Source: Ottelia alismoides (Eukaryota > Streptophyta > Magnoliopsida > Alismatales > Hydrocharitaceae). From it: a stretch of DNA of 64,000 nucleotides. Positions 25,701-37,700 of this stretch are shown here, in pieces (the first letter of the stretch is position 1; the number at the start of each line of letters is the position of its first letter). Below the pieces are notes generated by a model. That model was not told the origin of the DNA. It ran no database searches and saw only the letters and a program-made list of their open reading frames with translations. Position numbers and translations under genes: made by a program. Location of the stretch: the NCBI GenBank assembly GCA_037367405.1, contig JAZKJV010008271.1, forward strand, positions 62,001 to 126,000, given 5' to 3'.

Positions 25701-28700
25701 GATAGATAATAAGAGAACAATATGAAAGATAGTAAATATCTCAACACTCCCCCTCAAGCTGGAGCGTAGATATCAATCGACTCAGCTTGGAACAAGATCT
25801 CTGATAAGGCCCTCTGGCTAGGGCCTTATAAGAACATATGTTGTCTGGTCTCCAGAGCTGACATGCGTAGTGACGATAAGACCCTTTTGTATCGTGGCAT
25901 GACTGTAGTGACAGTCCACCTCTATGTGCTTGGTCCTCTCATGAAATGTTGGGTTGTTGGCAATGAAAAGAGCAGCATGATTATCACATTGGAGGTGCAT
26001 GGGAAGAGGCATCTCTATAGTCAGGTCAGTAAGTACATATCTGACCCACATCATCTCTGTGCTAGTCTGCGCCATGGCCATGTATTCCGACTCAGCACTT
26101 GATCTGGCAACCACAGTCTGCTTCTTACTCTTCCATGAAACAAGAAAAATCCCTATGAACACAGCAAAGCCTGATGTAGTCTTTCTATCCTTTGGACACC
26201 CAGCATAATCTGCATCTGCACATGATGTAACTGAGAGAGATGTGCTTCTGCTGAAAAGAAGTCACGTACCAGGTAAAGTCTTCAGGTATCTCATAATCAT
26301 ATAGATTGCATCTATATGCGCATGTCTGGGCTGCTCTATAAACTGACTCACTTTGCTCACGGCAAAGGATATGCCGGGCCTGGTAATAGTCACATATAGT
26401 AGCTTACCAACAAGCTCTCTATACCTCCTCTTGTCGACCTCCTTAGTATCATCATCATAAGCTTCATGCGCGGGTCAATAGGAGTAGTGGCAGGTCTGCA
26501 ATCAGCCATGCTTGTCTCTGAAAGAAGATCTGTAACATACTTTCTTTGGATCACACAAGACCTCGTTGGTTCCTAACAAACTCCAGTCCAAGGAAGTAAC
26601 GTAAATGTCCAAGGTCCTTGGTCACAAATTGCTGACCTAGGAAGTCTTTGGCACCATGAATGCCATGCTCGTCATCTCCTGTAACAATAATGTCATCAAC
26701 GTAAACAAGAATGACAATAGTACCTCTCTGGGTCCTCTGCACAAACAAGGAGTGATCAACAATCGATCTCACAAACCCCTGCTGCTCTTTCAAGTCCGAT
26801 AGCTTTTGGAACCATACTCTTGGACTCTGCTTAAGGCCATAGATAGCCTTGTATAGCCTGCAAACCTTCTGACACTCCCCCTCAGTGGTAAACCCAGGTG
26901 GTTGTTGCATGTAGACCTCCTCCTGTAGATCACACCATAGAGGAAGGCATTCTTCACATCAAGCTGATACAGGGGCCAATCTCATATCACATCATCAGAA
27001 AGTAGAATACGCAGAGTAGAATATCTGGCAAATGGAGAGAAAGTATCATGATAGTCCACTCCATATGTCTAGGTAAACCCATGTGCCACAAGTCTCGCCT
27101 TATAGCGATCCACGCTGCCATCCGCACGGTGTTTCACAGTGAACACCCATTTGCATCCTACAATAGATGCATCGACTGGAGTAGAAACAAGACCACGTAC
27201 CACGTGACTGTAACGCATCTATCTCCTCCTCCATGGCTAACCTTCATTGATTGTCCTTTAGAGCCTCCAGATATGTCCGTGGTATCTCCACAGCAGATAG
27301 TGCCAAGGTAAACCTCCTGAAATCCTTTGACAACCTGCTCAAGAAAACCTGGGCTGCAAGAGGATAAATAACACAATGCAAAGCAATCGATATATCAAGA
27401 TCATCTGCCAAGTCTGTGACCTATGAGTTCCTCTCTTGAGAGGGCACCTGCTCATCCTGTATGCAAGGCCTTAAATGTCGGTTTCGGTCACCATTTCGGT
27501 GACAACCAAAACAGAATTTCGATGGAATTTCGGTCAAATTTTGATCGAAATTTCGATCATTTCGGTCATTTTTTGTACTAGGACTCCCATATTTCGGTCA
27601 TTTTGGTCATTTCGGTCGAATTTTAATTTCCACTGGATATCGATATTCGACAGAAATTCGATCGAATTTCGCTGAAATTTGAGGCCATGCCTGTATGGAA
27701 TCCTACTGCACAGACAACTCAGTAGTGCCATCGGTAGAAACAATGTGCTTAGAGCATACCTGAGGCGTGTTGGATGATGGGCAAGACCTGTGAGCATGGG
27801 GAACCGAGCGAGGCCTGCGAGGAAAAACACATGACAAAAACTGAGTCAAAGTAGGAGGTGGAGCCACAGGAGCATGTGGTAGTGGTGGTGGTGGTGGTGG
27901 TTGAGGAGGTGGTAGTAGAGCAGGAGGGAGGCGGAGGAACGGCAGTAGGAGGTGGAGGCATGTAGATCTCATCGTCAGAGTCAGATGGGCTAGTCTGTCA
28001 TATGTAGAAGAAAAATACATAACATACTCAAAGAAAGTAACGTCAGCACTGACAAAGTACTTATTCCTTAGCGGATCAAAGCAACGGTACCCCTTTTGGG
28101 TACGAGAGTAGACAACAAACACACACTTGACAGCTCTAGGAGAGAGCTTCTTCCGACCTGGAGAGACATCATGAACAAAAGCAACAGATCCATAGACACG
28201 AGGTGTAAGAGAGAAAAAATCCTTCTTGGGAAACGCAATCGAGAAAGATATCTTCTCTCCCAACACAGACAAGGGCATAGGGTTCACCAGATAGCAAGCT
28301 GTGAGGACAGCATCTCCCCAGTAGGCATGAGGAGCACGACTCGGTTATCAACAAGGTTCTAGTCACATCAAGTAAGTGACGGTATTTGCGCTCTGCAACA
28401 CCGTTCTGTCGGGATGTATATGTACATGAGGTCTGATGAACAATGCCAGTAGATCTAAGAAAGTCAGAAAGTTATAAGGTGCAGAACTCTAAGGTATTAT
28501 CAGAACGAATATATTTGACATTGGCAGAAAAGATATTCTTTATCGCAATAATAAAAGATTTAATTGTCTCAATCCAAGGCTTTTGTGGAGGCCTGGTCCT
28601 TGTTGTGATTTTTCTTTTTCCTTGTACTCTTTTCTTTTCCTATACTTCAATTAATATATTGGGGAGGGCACCATAGCGTGCTACCCCCTCTTTTGGTCTT

Positions 28701-31700
28701 CAAAAAAATAATAATAATAAAAGATTTAATCACAGATCCAGCCTCAGACTTATTCTTCAATAAAAAGACCCAGGAAAGTATAGAAAAATCATCAACAACA
28801 ACTAGATAAAAGCGGTGTCCCTGGTGATCGAGAACAAGACTCGGACCCCAGATATCTAAATGAAGGAGCTCAAATAACTGATAACTGCTCTGACTCTGAC
28901 GGGATGGAAAGGAGGAACCATGATGCTTCCCAAGCTGGCATGCCTCACACTGGAAGGTGGATCTCGTGGAAATCTGAGGGAGAACATGACATAGCTTATG
29001 TAGAGGAAGGTGGCCAAAACGAAGGTGCCACATATATGGTGAGACTGGTCCAGTAGGTATATAGTAGAAACGCCAACATGAGGAGGTTGGACCAGTCTGT
29101 AGAGTCCCTGCTGCGCACGGCCACATCCAATCACCCTGCCCGTGAGTATGTCCAGAAACACAGGAGATGAAGGGTCAAAAATGGCACGACAGTGCAGATC
29201 CTTAGTAATCTGACTAATGGAAAGTAAATTCGTCTGAAAGTTAGGAGCATATAAAACATTCTGAAGATGCATGGACGGCGTCAAATGCACCTCCCCATGT
29301 CCTGTAATGGCTAAATGGTCGCCGTTAGCAATGACAACCCATCTACCATGTGGTTTGACCCTGTAGGACCTCAGTTGTGCTCTGTCTCCACAAAGATGAT
29401 GGGAAGCACCAGAATCCACAATCCACTCTATCATATATGCACCACTACTACCAGTGAACGCATAAGCGATACCTGAGGAGCTCGAAGAGGCTCTGGCTGC
29501 GGCCGCAGTATCTGTAGTGGTGGTTCCTGCAACAGGAGTCATCATCTCTCGAATACGAGAGACGATATCATCCAGGCAAGGATCAACCTGAGAAGCAGAA
29601 GTATCTGAGGGCTCAATCTGTTCTGTCATGCGACCAGAAACGGGATATCCATGCTTCAGGTAACATGTATCCTCTGTATGTCCAGGTCGATGGAAAAAGG
29701 TGCAAGGTACACGCGGACGTCCACCACCTCTGCACGAGGGGTGCGTCCTCTAGACTGGGTTGTCACTCCTCGTCCACGAGATACTGCCATAGCTGATGAA
29801 GGTTGAGGAGTGACCGTAGGAGGCATGATGATCCAGCTGAGACGGCTATAGGCCTCCTCCATGGGAGGTATGGTAGCTCCAGTGAGAAGCTGAGTACGTA
29901 TTGCATCATACTCTATATCAAGGCCAGCCATGAACACTCCAACCATCGTGGAGTTCTGATATGCCTTCTGTTGCTCAAGAGATGTCGTAATAGGCATATA
30001 GCTATGAAGCTTCTCAAGCATGCCACGGTGTGAACTGTAGTACAGGTGCAGAGGACGACCATTCTGCTTGGACTTGTAGATGTCAAACTGCAGTTGAAGA
30101 ATCTTGACCTCATTCTTCGCATGAGCATAGGTGGAAGTCAAAGTATCTCACATCGCATTGGCGATGGGATGGTTCAAAATATCATTGGCTATCTCTGTGG
30201 TGAGGGTCCCACAAAGCCAAACACGCGCATACACATCATCTTGCTTCCAAGAAGCATGTGACCCGGTCTTATCCGTTGGCTCTGGATCTGTCAGGATGTG
30301 CTCCTTATTGTTGCATTGCATGAGGGTGAGAAATTGCATGGACCACAACTCATAATTGGTCACATCCATCTTAACGATGGGAGTCGGCCCTCGAAGACTC
30401 CGGATGAAAAAATATCACCATTGTTCTCTGACGTGATAGGCAAACGACCGAATAACGGAACTCAACCGGGGAGTAGACCGATATGAACAAGTCTAGACGA
30501 TCATACGGAGGATTGGTTGTACGTGTAGACTCATACAACCATCCGCATCAATCTTCGATGCGCGCTAGGGCCAAAAAACGCAATTTATGGGTCTGAAATC
30601 GTGTTTTCCGGTCAAAATCAGACTAACTCAGACTGCTATTCGAGCCACAGAGGAGCACGAATGCATATGGGAGGTCCTGCGGTGGCCTGCAAGGTTTTAA
30701 AAAACATGAGGCGGATCGAGGCAGTTTTCCATTATTGAGGCGAGGCATAAGCCTCGAGGCGGTCGACGCGTAAGCCTCGATTTATAGAGAAAATACATGC
30801 CAAAATTATTATTAAACATAATTATGATGTCAAAACCGTAAACTTCAAATATTGACATAACATATGATCATAAATCCTAAATTTAAATATTTTAAATTTA
30901 ATAGATGTACAAAATATACCATATTAACCAAACATGCTAGTTTTAATTTGTGATTAAGTAATATTAATATTGTAAATATGTGAATTCCTAATATTCTTAA
31001 AAAATATGCATTCTCTTAAACATATAGTATACCCATTGTAGCGATACAAGCAATTGAATATCATTTGTTGATATAAAATGTGTTCATACTAATTAGAAAC
31101 AATCATCGTACACTTGCATGATGTCTTTGATGCAATGACGATTGTAATATAAATGTATAATTATATATTTATAAAATGATGTGTTTAGGGAGTAACATAT
31201 AACGATACTATAATACAATATTGTAATTGTGACTTGTATGTTTGTAACTAAAATATGCTTTATAACTTTAATATTATTATAAAAGTATATATTTATATAA
31301 TTTTTTATTTTTTTACCCAAAAAAATGCACAACAGACTGAGGCGGTGCCTCGAGACCGCCTCACCGCCTCGACCGCCTCGGTACCGCCTCGGGTGTCTGA
31401 GGCTTACGCCTCAGATATCCAGAGTGAGGCTATAGCCTCGAGGCGGTTTTCATGGAAAACTGCCTCGAGGCTTACGCCTCGACGCCTCGAGGCACGTTTT
31501 TAAAAACAATGGCGACCTGAGGGGCAGGGGGAGGGCCTTGGTGGCCTAGGACGGTCTGATCGTCAACCTAGGCGACCTGGCAACGGCCCTGGTGGCGGCC
31601 GGTGGGTAGTATGGCAGACTGGAAGCCTAAGGCAGCCTGGGCGGCGGCGGCCTGTGGCTGGGGAAGGGCCTAGGAGGCGCCGGAGGAGGCCTGGCAACCT

Positions 31701-34700
31701 AGGTTGCGGCGACGTGGGACCGTACAGCGGCGGCGGGAGGGTGGGTCGGGTAGGGCTAGGGTTTTGGTGGGATACGAGAACTCTGGTTTAGGACTGTCGC
31801 TCCAATACAATGTTGTGGGAAAAGAATAAGTTGCATTAATGAGAGGCCCTAGGGTTCTCTTATATAGGAGAGGAAACTATTGGGCAAATTACAAGAAGAA
31901 GACAAAATAGATAGATAATAAGAGAACAATACGAAAGATAGTAAATATCTCAACAATATATGTATGCAATCTTTCCTTGATCAACTCTGGAGTTGTTTCA
32001 TCTTCATTGCTAAAAGGGAGGTGAAACTCCTGACCCAAAACAATTATGTTATTAAATATAATTGAATTTTAATACTGGGAGTAGCTACAAAAGAAAAATC
32101 CCAAAAATAAATTGTGACCAAAAATTTAAAAAAATGGATGATTTTAAGCATACTATCGGCCTAATATCAATGGAGTAGTTCGATATCGGCCAATGTCAAG
32201 GAAAGTTTGTACAGAAATCTTAAAATTTCGCCACATCGAACCGCGGGGAAAAGCCGTGCCACGGTGGAGAGGGGATGTCAGATAAATCCGCCGTCAGATA
32301 ATCGACATCGAAAAGACCCCCTGACACGAGGGGGGGCTCCATGCCAGCAGTACTCGGGGTGTGGACCCCAGGCGTCGAAGACGAAGGGTCGCAATGATTC
32401 GGCGATGCTTCGGGAACACGCTCGGGTGGAGCCACGTGATCCTGTGCAGGCGAACCGTCGCCGGAACTGGGAGCTTCGTTCCCGGCCGCAGAGGTGACCG
32501 ATGAAACCACCGGCGGGGGAAAAAAGAATTCCAGCTTGAAGGACCATCTCCCCAGATCCAGAATCTCCGAAAACGTCTTACCAGACATGGATCGCGAGAG
32601 ATTAGAGGAGCATTCGACCAGGATCCTAGTACATGACCAATCCGATCCTGGGGAGAGGCCATCGTCCAAGATAGCCAAGACTTGGCCCCAGCTACGAATG
32701 ACCTTTGAAAGGCAGTGAGCCGAACGGGACAGGAATGGAACCCCGCGGACCTCCACTACGCAAATCTCGGAAGAAAGAGCCGCACCGTCTGCCACCCGGG
32801 GACGACGCCATTTGACCGCCGAGAAATCCGAGCTCGCGATAAGGGCTTCCCGTTGCTCCGGGGAAAGTCCTCGAACACAGCATCGGGCTTCGTCCAGAAA
32901 GAAGAAATCCCCTGAGAAGTCCTCGCCTAGTGAAAGGAGAGTTTCTGCTTTGATCATCTCTCGATCGAGCCCCCCTCGACGAACCATACCGATCGCCACG
33001 CCGAGATTCGTAGGCTTCGCCTTCGGAGCTGGATTGATAACCGCCGGGCGATTCGTGGCCATCGGCGCTTGACCATGAACAAGCCCCGATGGAGCGCCAG
33101 AATCACCAAATCCGTAGGTCGTCGGAGAAGGAGTGGGCTTCGCCATAACTGAGGCAGCACCCGCCACAACCACCTGAGCGAAGGTGCGAGCATCCCTAGT
33201 GGTCGACGAAGCTTTCCGTCGGGGAAGGGTCTCCATGAGAGATGACTGCTTCGACCGCTTGGGTTCCCCGAGCGCCTCACGACACGAAAAAGAGCGGTGA
33301 CCAACGCGGCCGCATCTGAAGCAACGAGGAGGCGCCATGCACGAAGACGCCAAATGACCCCTCGCCGCGCAACGAAAGCACCGCCTGCCGGGTTTAGTGT
33401 GGGAAACCCGCACCCAACCACCTTTGATATCTTCGTCTCTGACATCGACGTGTGAAGGGCGGGCCGGATGACGAGCGACACGTACCTGAACGCCCTGACG
33501 AGGGCCGCGAACCTTCGGAACCCATATGCGCTTGAGAGAGAGCTTGCGTCCTTCGGAACCCATATGCCCCGACTTTTTCCCATATGCCCATATGCGCCCT
33601 GACGAGGGCCGTGTATAGTTTAAAATTTCAAACTATACACTAATATCTCACGAGATATCAGTAAGATTTTTTATAGAAGAGATATCGACAAGATATCGAT
33701 AGATATCATGTAAATCGAAAGCTGATATCGAAACCCCCTCTTCATCAATACATGATATATCTTCGATCTATTGCAATATTCAGTATCATGCTTTCGAGCT
33801 TTCACTTAATATGGTAGTTGATTGTGGCTTGCATGCCTAATAGATTTAGGCATGATAGTATTGTGATAGCTTTGGAGAAATTGGTCGCCTAAAGGAGGCA
33901 ACTATTCGAACTATTTTGAAAATGGACTTCTTCAAAGACTGATAAAAAATACTAGGGTTTCAATTGGAGCGGTCAAATAAAAGAGGGATTCTCAGACTCG
34001 TGAATTATTTAGATGAATAGGTGCATGACTATTAACTCTTACTCAAACTAGCCAATGCACTCAATGTGGGGAGGATTCAACCAGAAAAGGGCATCAAGAT
34101 GGGTTATGCTCTTGCATCTCTCTTCATTCTGGAAGTTGATGACTTGGTTGTGATGACTAATCAAACGATCCAGCAAGGTTACTTCAGGCGATACATTGCT
34201 TATGGCTTCTCCATCCAGCATTGTAGTATGCAGATAACATTTCATTCTTTATTGAGGGGTTCTCTTAGAAAGGATAAACACATCTCAGAGTTTGGTGAGA
34301 TTTTAATGGATTTCCTGCTTCGTAGATCAACCATGATAAACTCTATCACTTTAAGGAGGTTGCATAAGGTTGTAGACATGCATTAAAGTCGTCTCATTGG
34401 GTTTACCATTAAAGTATTTAGGATTGTCTTTAACCATGAGCAAGCTTGGCTAGACAAATTGGAGACATCGGCCATTTTGCCAAGTTGTAGGCCATTTCTA
34501 TAATTTTGGGTTTTCAAGGTTTATGAATCAAGCTACGAAACATTGAGCTAAACTCAACACGATCACCGTACATACGATCGATCATTGGCCAGAGGCGAGA
34601 CGATGGAATCCGGAAACGAGGCAACGAATGCCATAGAATAAACATCTCAATCGTCACATTAGATTAGACCAGGAAAGGCATCTGGAAATCTCATTGCTAG

Positions 34701-37700
34701 TTCACATTTAGAGAGTTGGAACTCTTGGCAGAGGTCACTTCTTTCATATGTGCGCTTGAATGAGAAAGAGCCCCACCGCAGGGCAGGCGATATGCTGGCA
34801 AGAAAGCTCATAACAGAAAGGAAATATCCAATCGCTAAAAGTACCGTCGACCTATTATATATCTAGGCTTGGAAAACACACACCAAAAGAAACTACATAT
34901 CTCATATGTCATACCGAGATCATTTTTCCGCTATCTTCATTACCCCCTATTTCCCCCCTGATTTTCCATCCTACAGGTGCGGTTGGGAAAGACATATGGG
35001 AAGATGGATTGTAGTTGATTGGTTGGAAGGCAAGGTCCAAGTCTAGGGGGAGTTGGCTCCTTAAAGTTGATGCTTTAGACCCTTATGGTGTCCTACCCAT
35101 CTGTTGGGAAAAATAAGAGTTGTGTTTATTCCTTTGAGCCCTAGATTCTCTTATATAGGGAGAGGCCTATGGACAAATTACATACGGTAGACAAATGAAA
35201 AGAGAAATAGATAAAAGATACAAGAACATAAAATAAACTTCCACACTCCCCCTCAAGATGGAGCATAGATATCTATCATGCTCATCTTGGATAAGCACTT
35301 CTGGAAGGGACCCCGGAGCAAACCTTTGGTAAGAATGTCTGGCGTTTGGTCTTCTGAGCTGACATGGGTTGTAGAAATGAAGCCTTTCTGGATCATATCA
35401 CGCATATAATGGCAATCAACCTCGATGTGCTTTGTCCTATCGTGAAATGCAGGGTTATTTGCAATGAATAATGCAGCCTGATTGTCGCATTTCAGTGACA
35501 TGGGAAGAGGAACATCTATATGTAGATCTGTCAAAACTGCGCGAACCCACATCACTTCTGCACATGCTTGGGCCATAGCTCTATACTCCGATTCAGCACT
35601 AGATCTCGCAACTACTGTTTGTTTCTTACTCTTCCATGAGACAAGTGACTCCCCAACAAATATAGCGAAGCCTGATGTAGACTTCCTATCATGTGGGCAC
35701 CCTGCATAGTCTGCATCTGCACATGTTGAGATAGTAATAGTGCCCTCCTTCCTAAACAGCAATCTTGCACCTGGAGATGACTTAAGATACCTTGGTATCG
35801 TATGCATAGCATCCATGTGTACCTGACGAGGTTGCTCCATGAACTGGCTCGCTTTATTTACTGCAAATGAAATATCTGGTCTGATAATAGTAACATAAAG
35901 AAGCCTCCCTACCAGTTCCCTGTATCTCCTCCTGTCAACCTCCTCAGTATCGTCATCATGCATCTTCATGCGGGAGACCGGGGCAGTGCGTGGGAGACTG
36001 GGATGGCGCCCAGGAGAGAGGGGGGGGTCGAACGGCGGCTTAAGGTGGAAGGGTTCGGGTTAGGGTTCGGTACGAGAGCTCCGATCTAGGACCGCCGCTA
36101 TGATACCATGTTGGGAAAAATAAGAGTTGTGTTTATTCCTTGAGCCCTAGGCTCTCTTATATAGGGAGAGGCCTATGGGCAAATTACATACGGTAGACAA
36201 ACGAAAAGAGAAATAGATAAAAGATACAAGAACATAAAATAAACTTCTACACCATCAACACATACACTTCCAGTAAGAGATTTCAGAGATTATAGGGGAT
36301 AACTCCATGGTCTAGCTTTGGGAAAGATAGCAAATGTTGCTCCGACGGTTGGTTCATGGTCACTAGATTGGTAAAGGGGGTAGGTTAGGGTGCTTGAGCT
36401 TAGAGAAATGAATAAAGCTCTTCTTTAAAGTGGATAGTCAGGTTAAGGGAATGGAGAGGACTTGTTATGTAAACTGCTTAGAGACATTTATGGCTTCTCC
36501 ACCAAGATCAATATTATGATTGGGAGCGTGAGATCCCCTAACACATCTTGAGAGGCATCTGCTCAAATCTTCGAAACTCAACTACTTGATTGCATCCTGA
36601 GCTTGGTGACGGTATCCTTTAAGTTTTGGAGGGATTATTGGACAAAGGGGCATGCTTTTTATGATTGCTTCCTACGATTGTTTGCATTAGCTGAGGATAA
36701 GGAGGCTACATGGCAACATGTTGCTCTAACTTCAAGAGAGGAAGTAGGTGTGTAATTCAATACTTTCTCTTCTACATTCTCAAAGCAACAGTTTCAGTTT
36801 ATGTGAAGCTGAAAGAGAAGTTGTGCTCTATGGGAGAGGGGGTGCTTACCCAACCCATACAAACCATTGGGCTTAGGGTGATGAGGATTTCTCTATTAGA
36901 TGGTAGGTAAGGCTCATCCTATGCTTCAAAATAAGAGCGACGATCTCTTACTAGGGATCACAGACTAATCAAGAACTCAAGGACTCCTCCGAGGGCGAAG
37001 ATTTTTATGTGACTACCACGAAGGCCCAAGGTATCGATAGATGCATCAGAACACAAAATATTCTTTAACGCTGACATTACTTTTGTTTTCGCCTTCATAG
37101 CTTACTGATCTACAAGAGAAAGCAAAGCTTTTTTTTCTTTTTTAGGGCTTTTTTTTAAAGCCAAAAAAGGGGGAAGCACGCATTGATGCCCACCCCACAG
37201 TTATATTAGTAAGTTATAAAATTTTTAAACGAAACAGGACACAATTAACGCAACAACCACTCCTCAACAAGCATCACATATTGTAAACATACGTTTGCAC
37301 GATAAAACCTTTGACCCGAAAAAATCAAGGCATTCCTAGCCAGCCAGGTGGACCACAAAATTGCCAAAGGGCGAAGTAACTCCGTCCGCGGCCGTCGTCG
37401 TGTCGTCCGTAAAGAGTCCCAGAAAGTGTCGAAGGTCCTCACACAAACCCAATCCATGCCAGACTCTTCCCATAAAGCCGTCGTTCTCGAACAAAGGAAG
37501 AAAAGATGTTCCACCGATTCAATTCCATTTTCACAAAGGGGGCATCTGTCAGAGATGAGCCCGACGATTCTGGCACACCGATCTCCCGTCATCAGCCTTT
37601 TCCATCTGAAGAGCCAAAGGAAAAAACCGACTCTCTCAGGAAGAAGAAGCCCCCAGATAAAATTGCAGTCCCTGACTAGATCATCTGTTCGCGTGGGAGG

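Larger units (their letters stand above)
25683..31955 (-). mobile_element. Copia LTR retrotransposon, broken, in LEO1 intron 2
   Basis: Read on the minus strand the order is 5' LTR (31955-31811), leader, gag (30369-29656), protease, integrase, reverse transcriptase and RNase H, then the polypurine tract GCTTGAGGGGGAG and a 3' LTR remnant. Protease before integrase before reverse transcriptase marks the Copia superfamily. LTRs are only about 145 bp and resemble those of the 1.15-kb Copia at 35102. The primer-binding site is decayed (TTGTATTGGAGCG instead of TGGTATCAGAGCG). Frames are broken in several places and three later insertions sit inside: a family B MITE, a LINE tail and a family C MITE. 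Confidence 0.92.
35102..36251 (-). mobile_element. Internally deleted Copia element (1,150 bp)
   Basis: LTRs of 144 and 143 bp (35102-35245 and 36109-36251) flank only 863 bp of interior. On the minus strand: 5' LTR, primer-binding site TGGTATCATAGCGG, a short GC-rich leader, then a jump straight into the end of pol (RNase H), the tract CATCTTGAGGGGGAG and the 3' LTR. Gag, protease, integrase and most of reverse transcriptase are missing. A perfect 5-bp duplication CCATC (35097-35101 and 36252-36256) shows that it inserted as a unit. Its LTRs and RNase H are close to those of the Copia at 25683. Confidence 0.93.
33830..37075 (+). mobile_element. L1-type LINE remnant, plus strand, split by a Copia derivative
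   Basis: A decayed reverse transcriptase is readable from about 34066: [20 protein letters not shown] (altered GxxQGxPL..LF), [21 protein letters not shown]-terminal ORF2 sequence resumes after the Copia insertion at 36257, with [20 protein letters not shown] and [13 protein letters not shown] near 36620-36720. Several stops and frameshifts are present. The boundaries are approximate. Confidence 0.65.

Noticed and set aside
27749..27961. Proline/threonine-rich frame
   Set aside because: A shadow of the proline-rich spacer of the Copia polyprotein in the adjacent frame.
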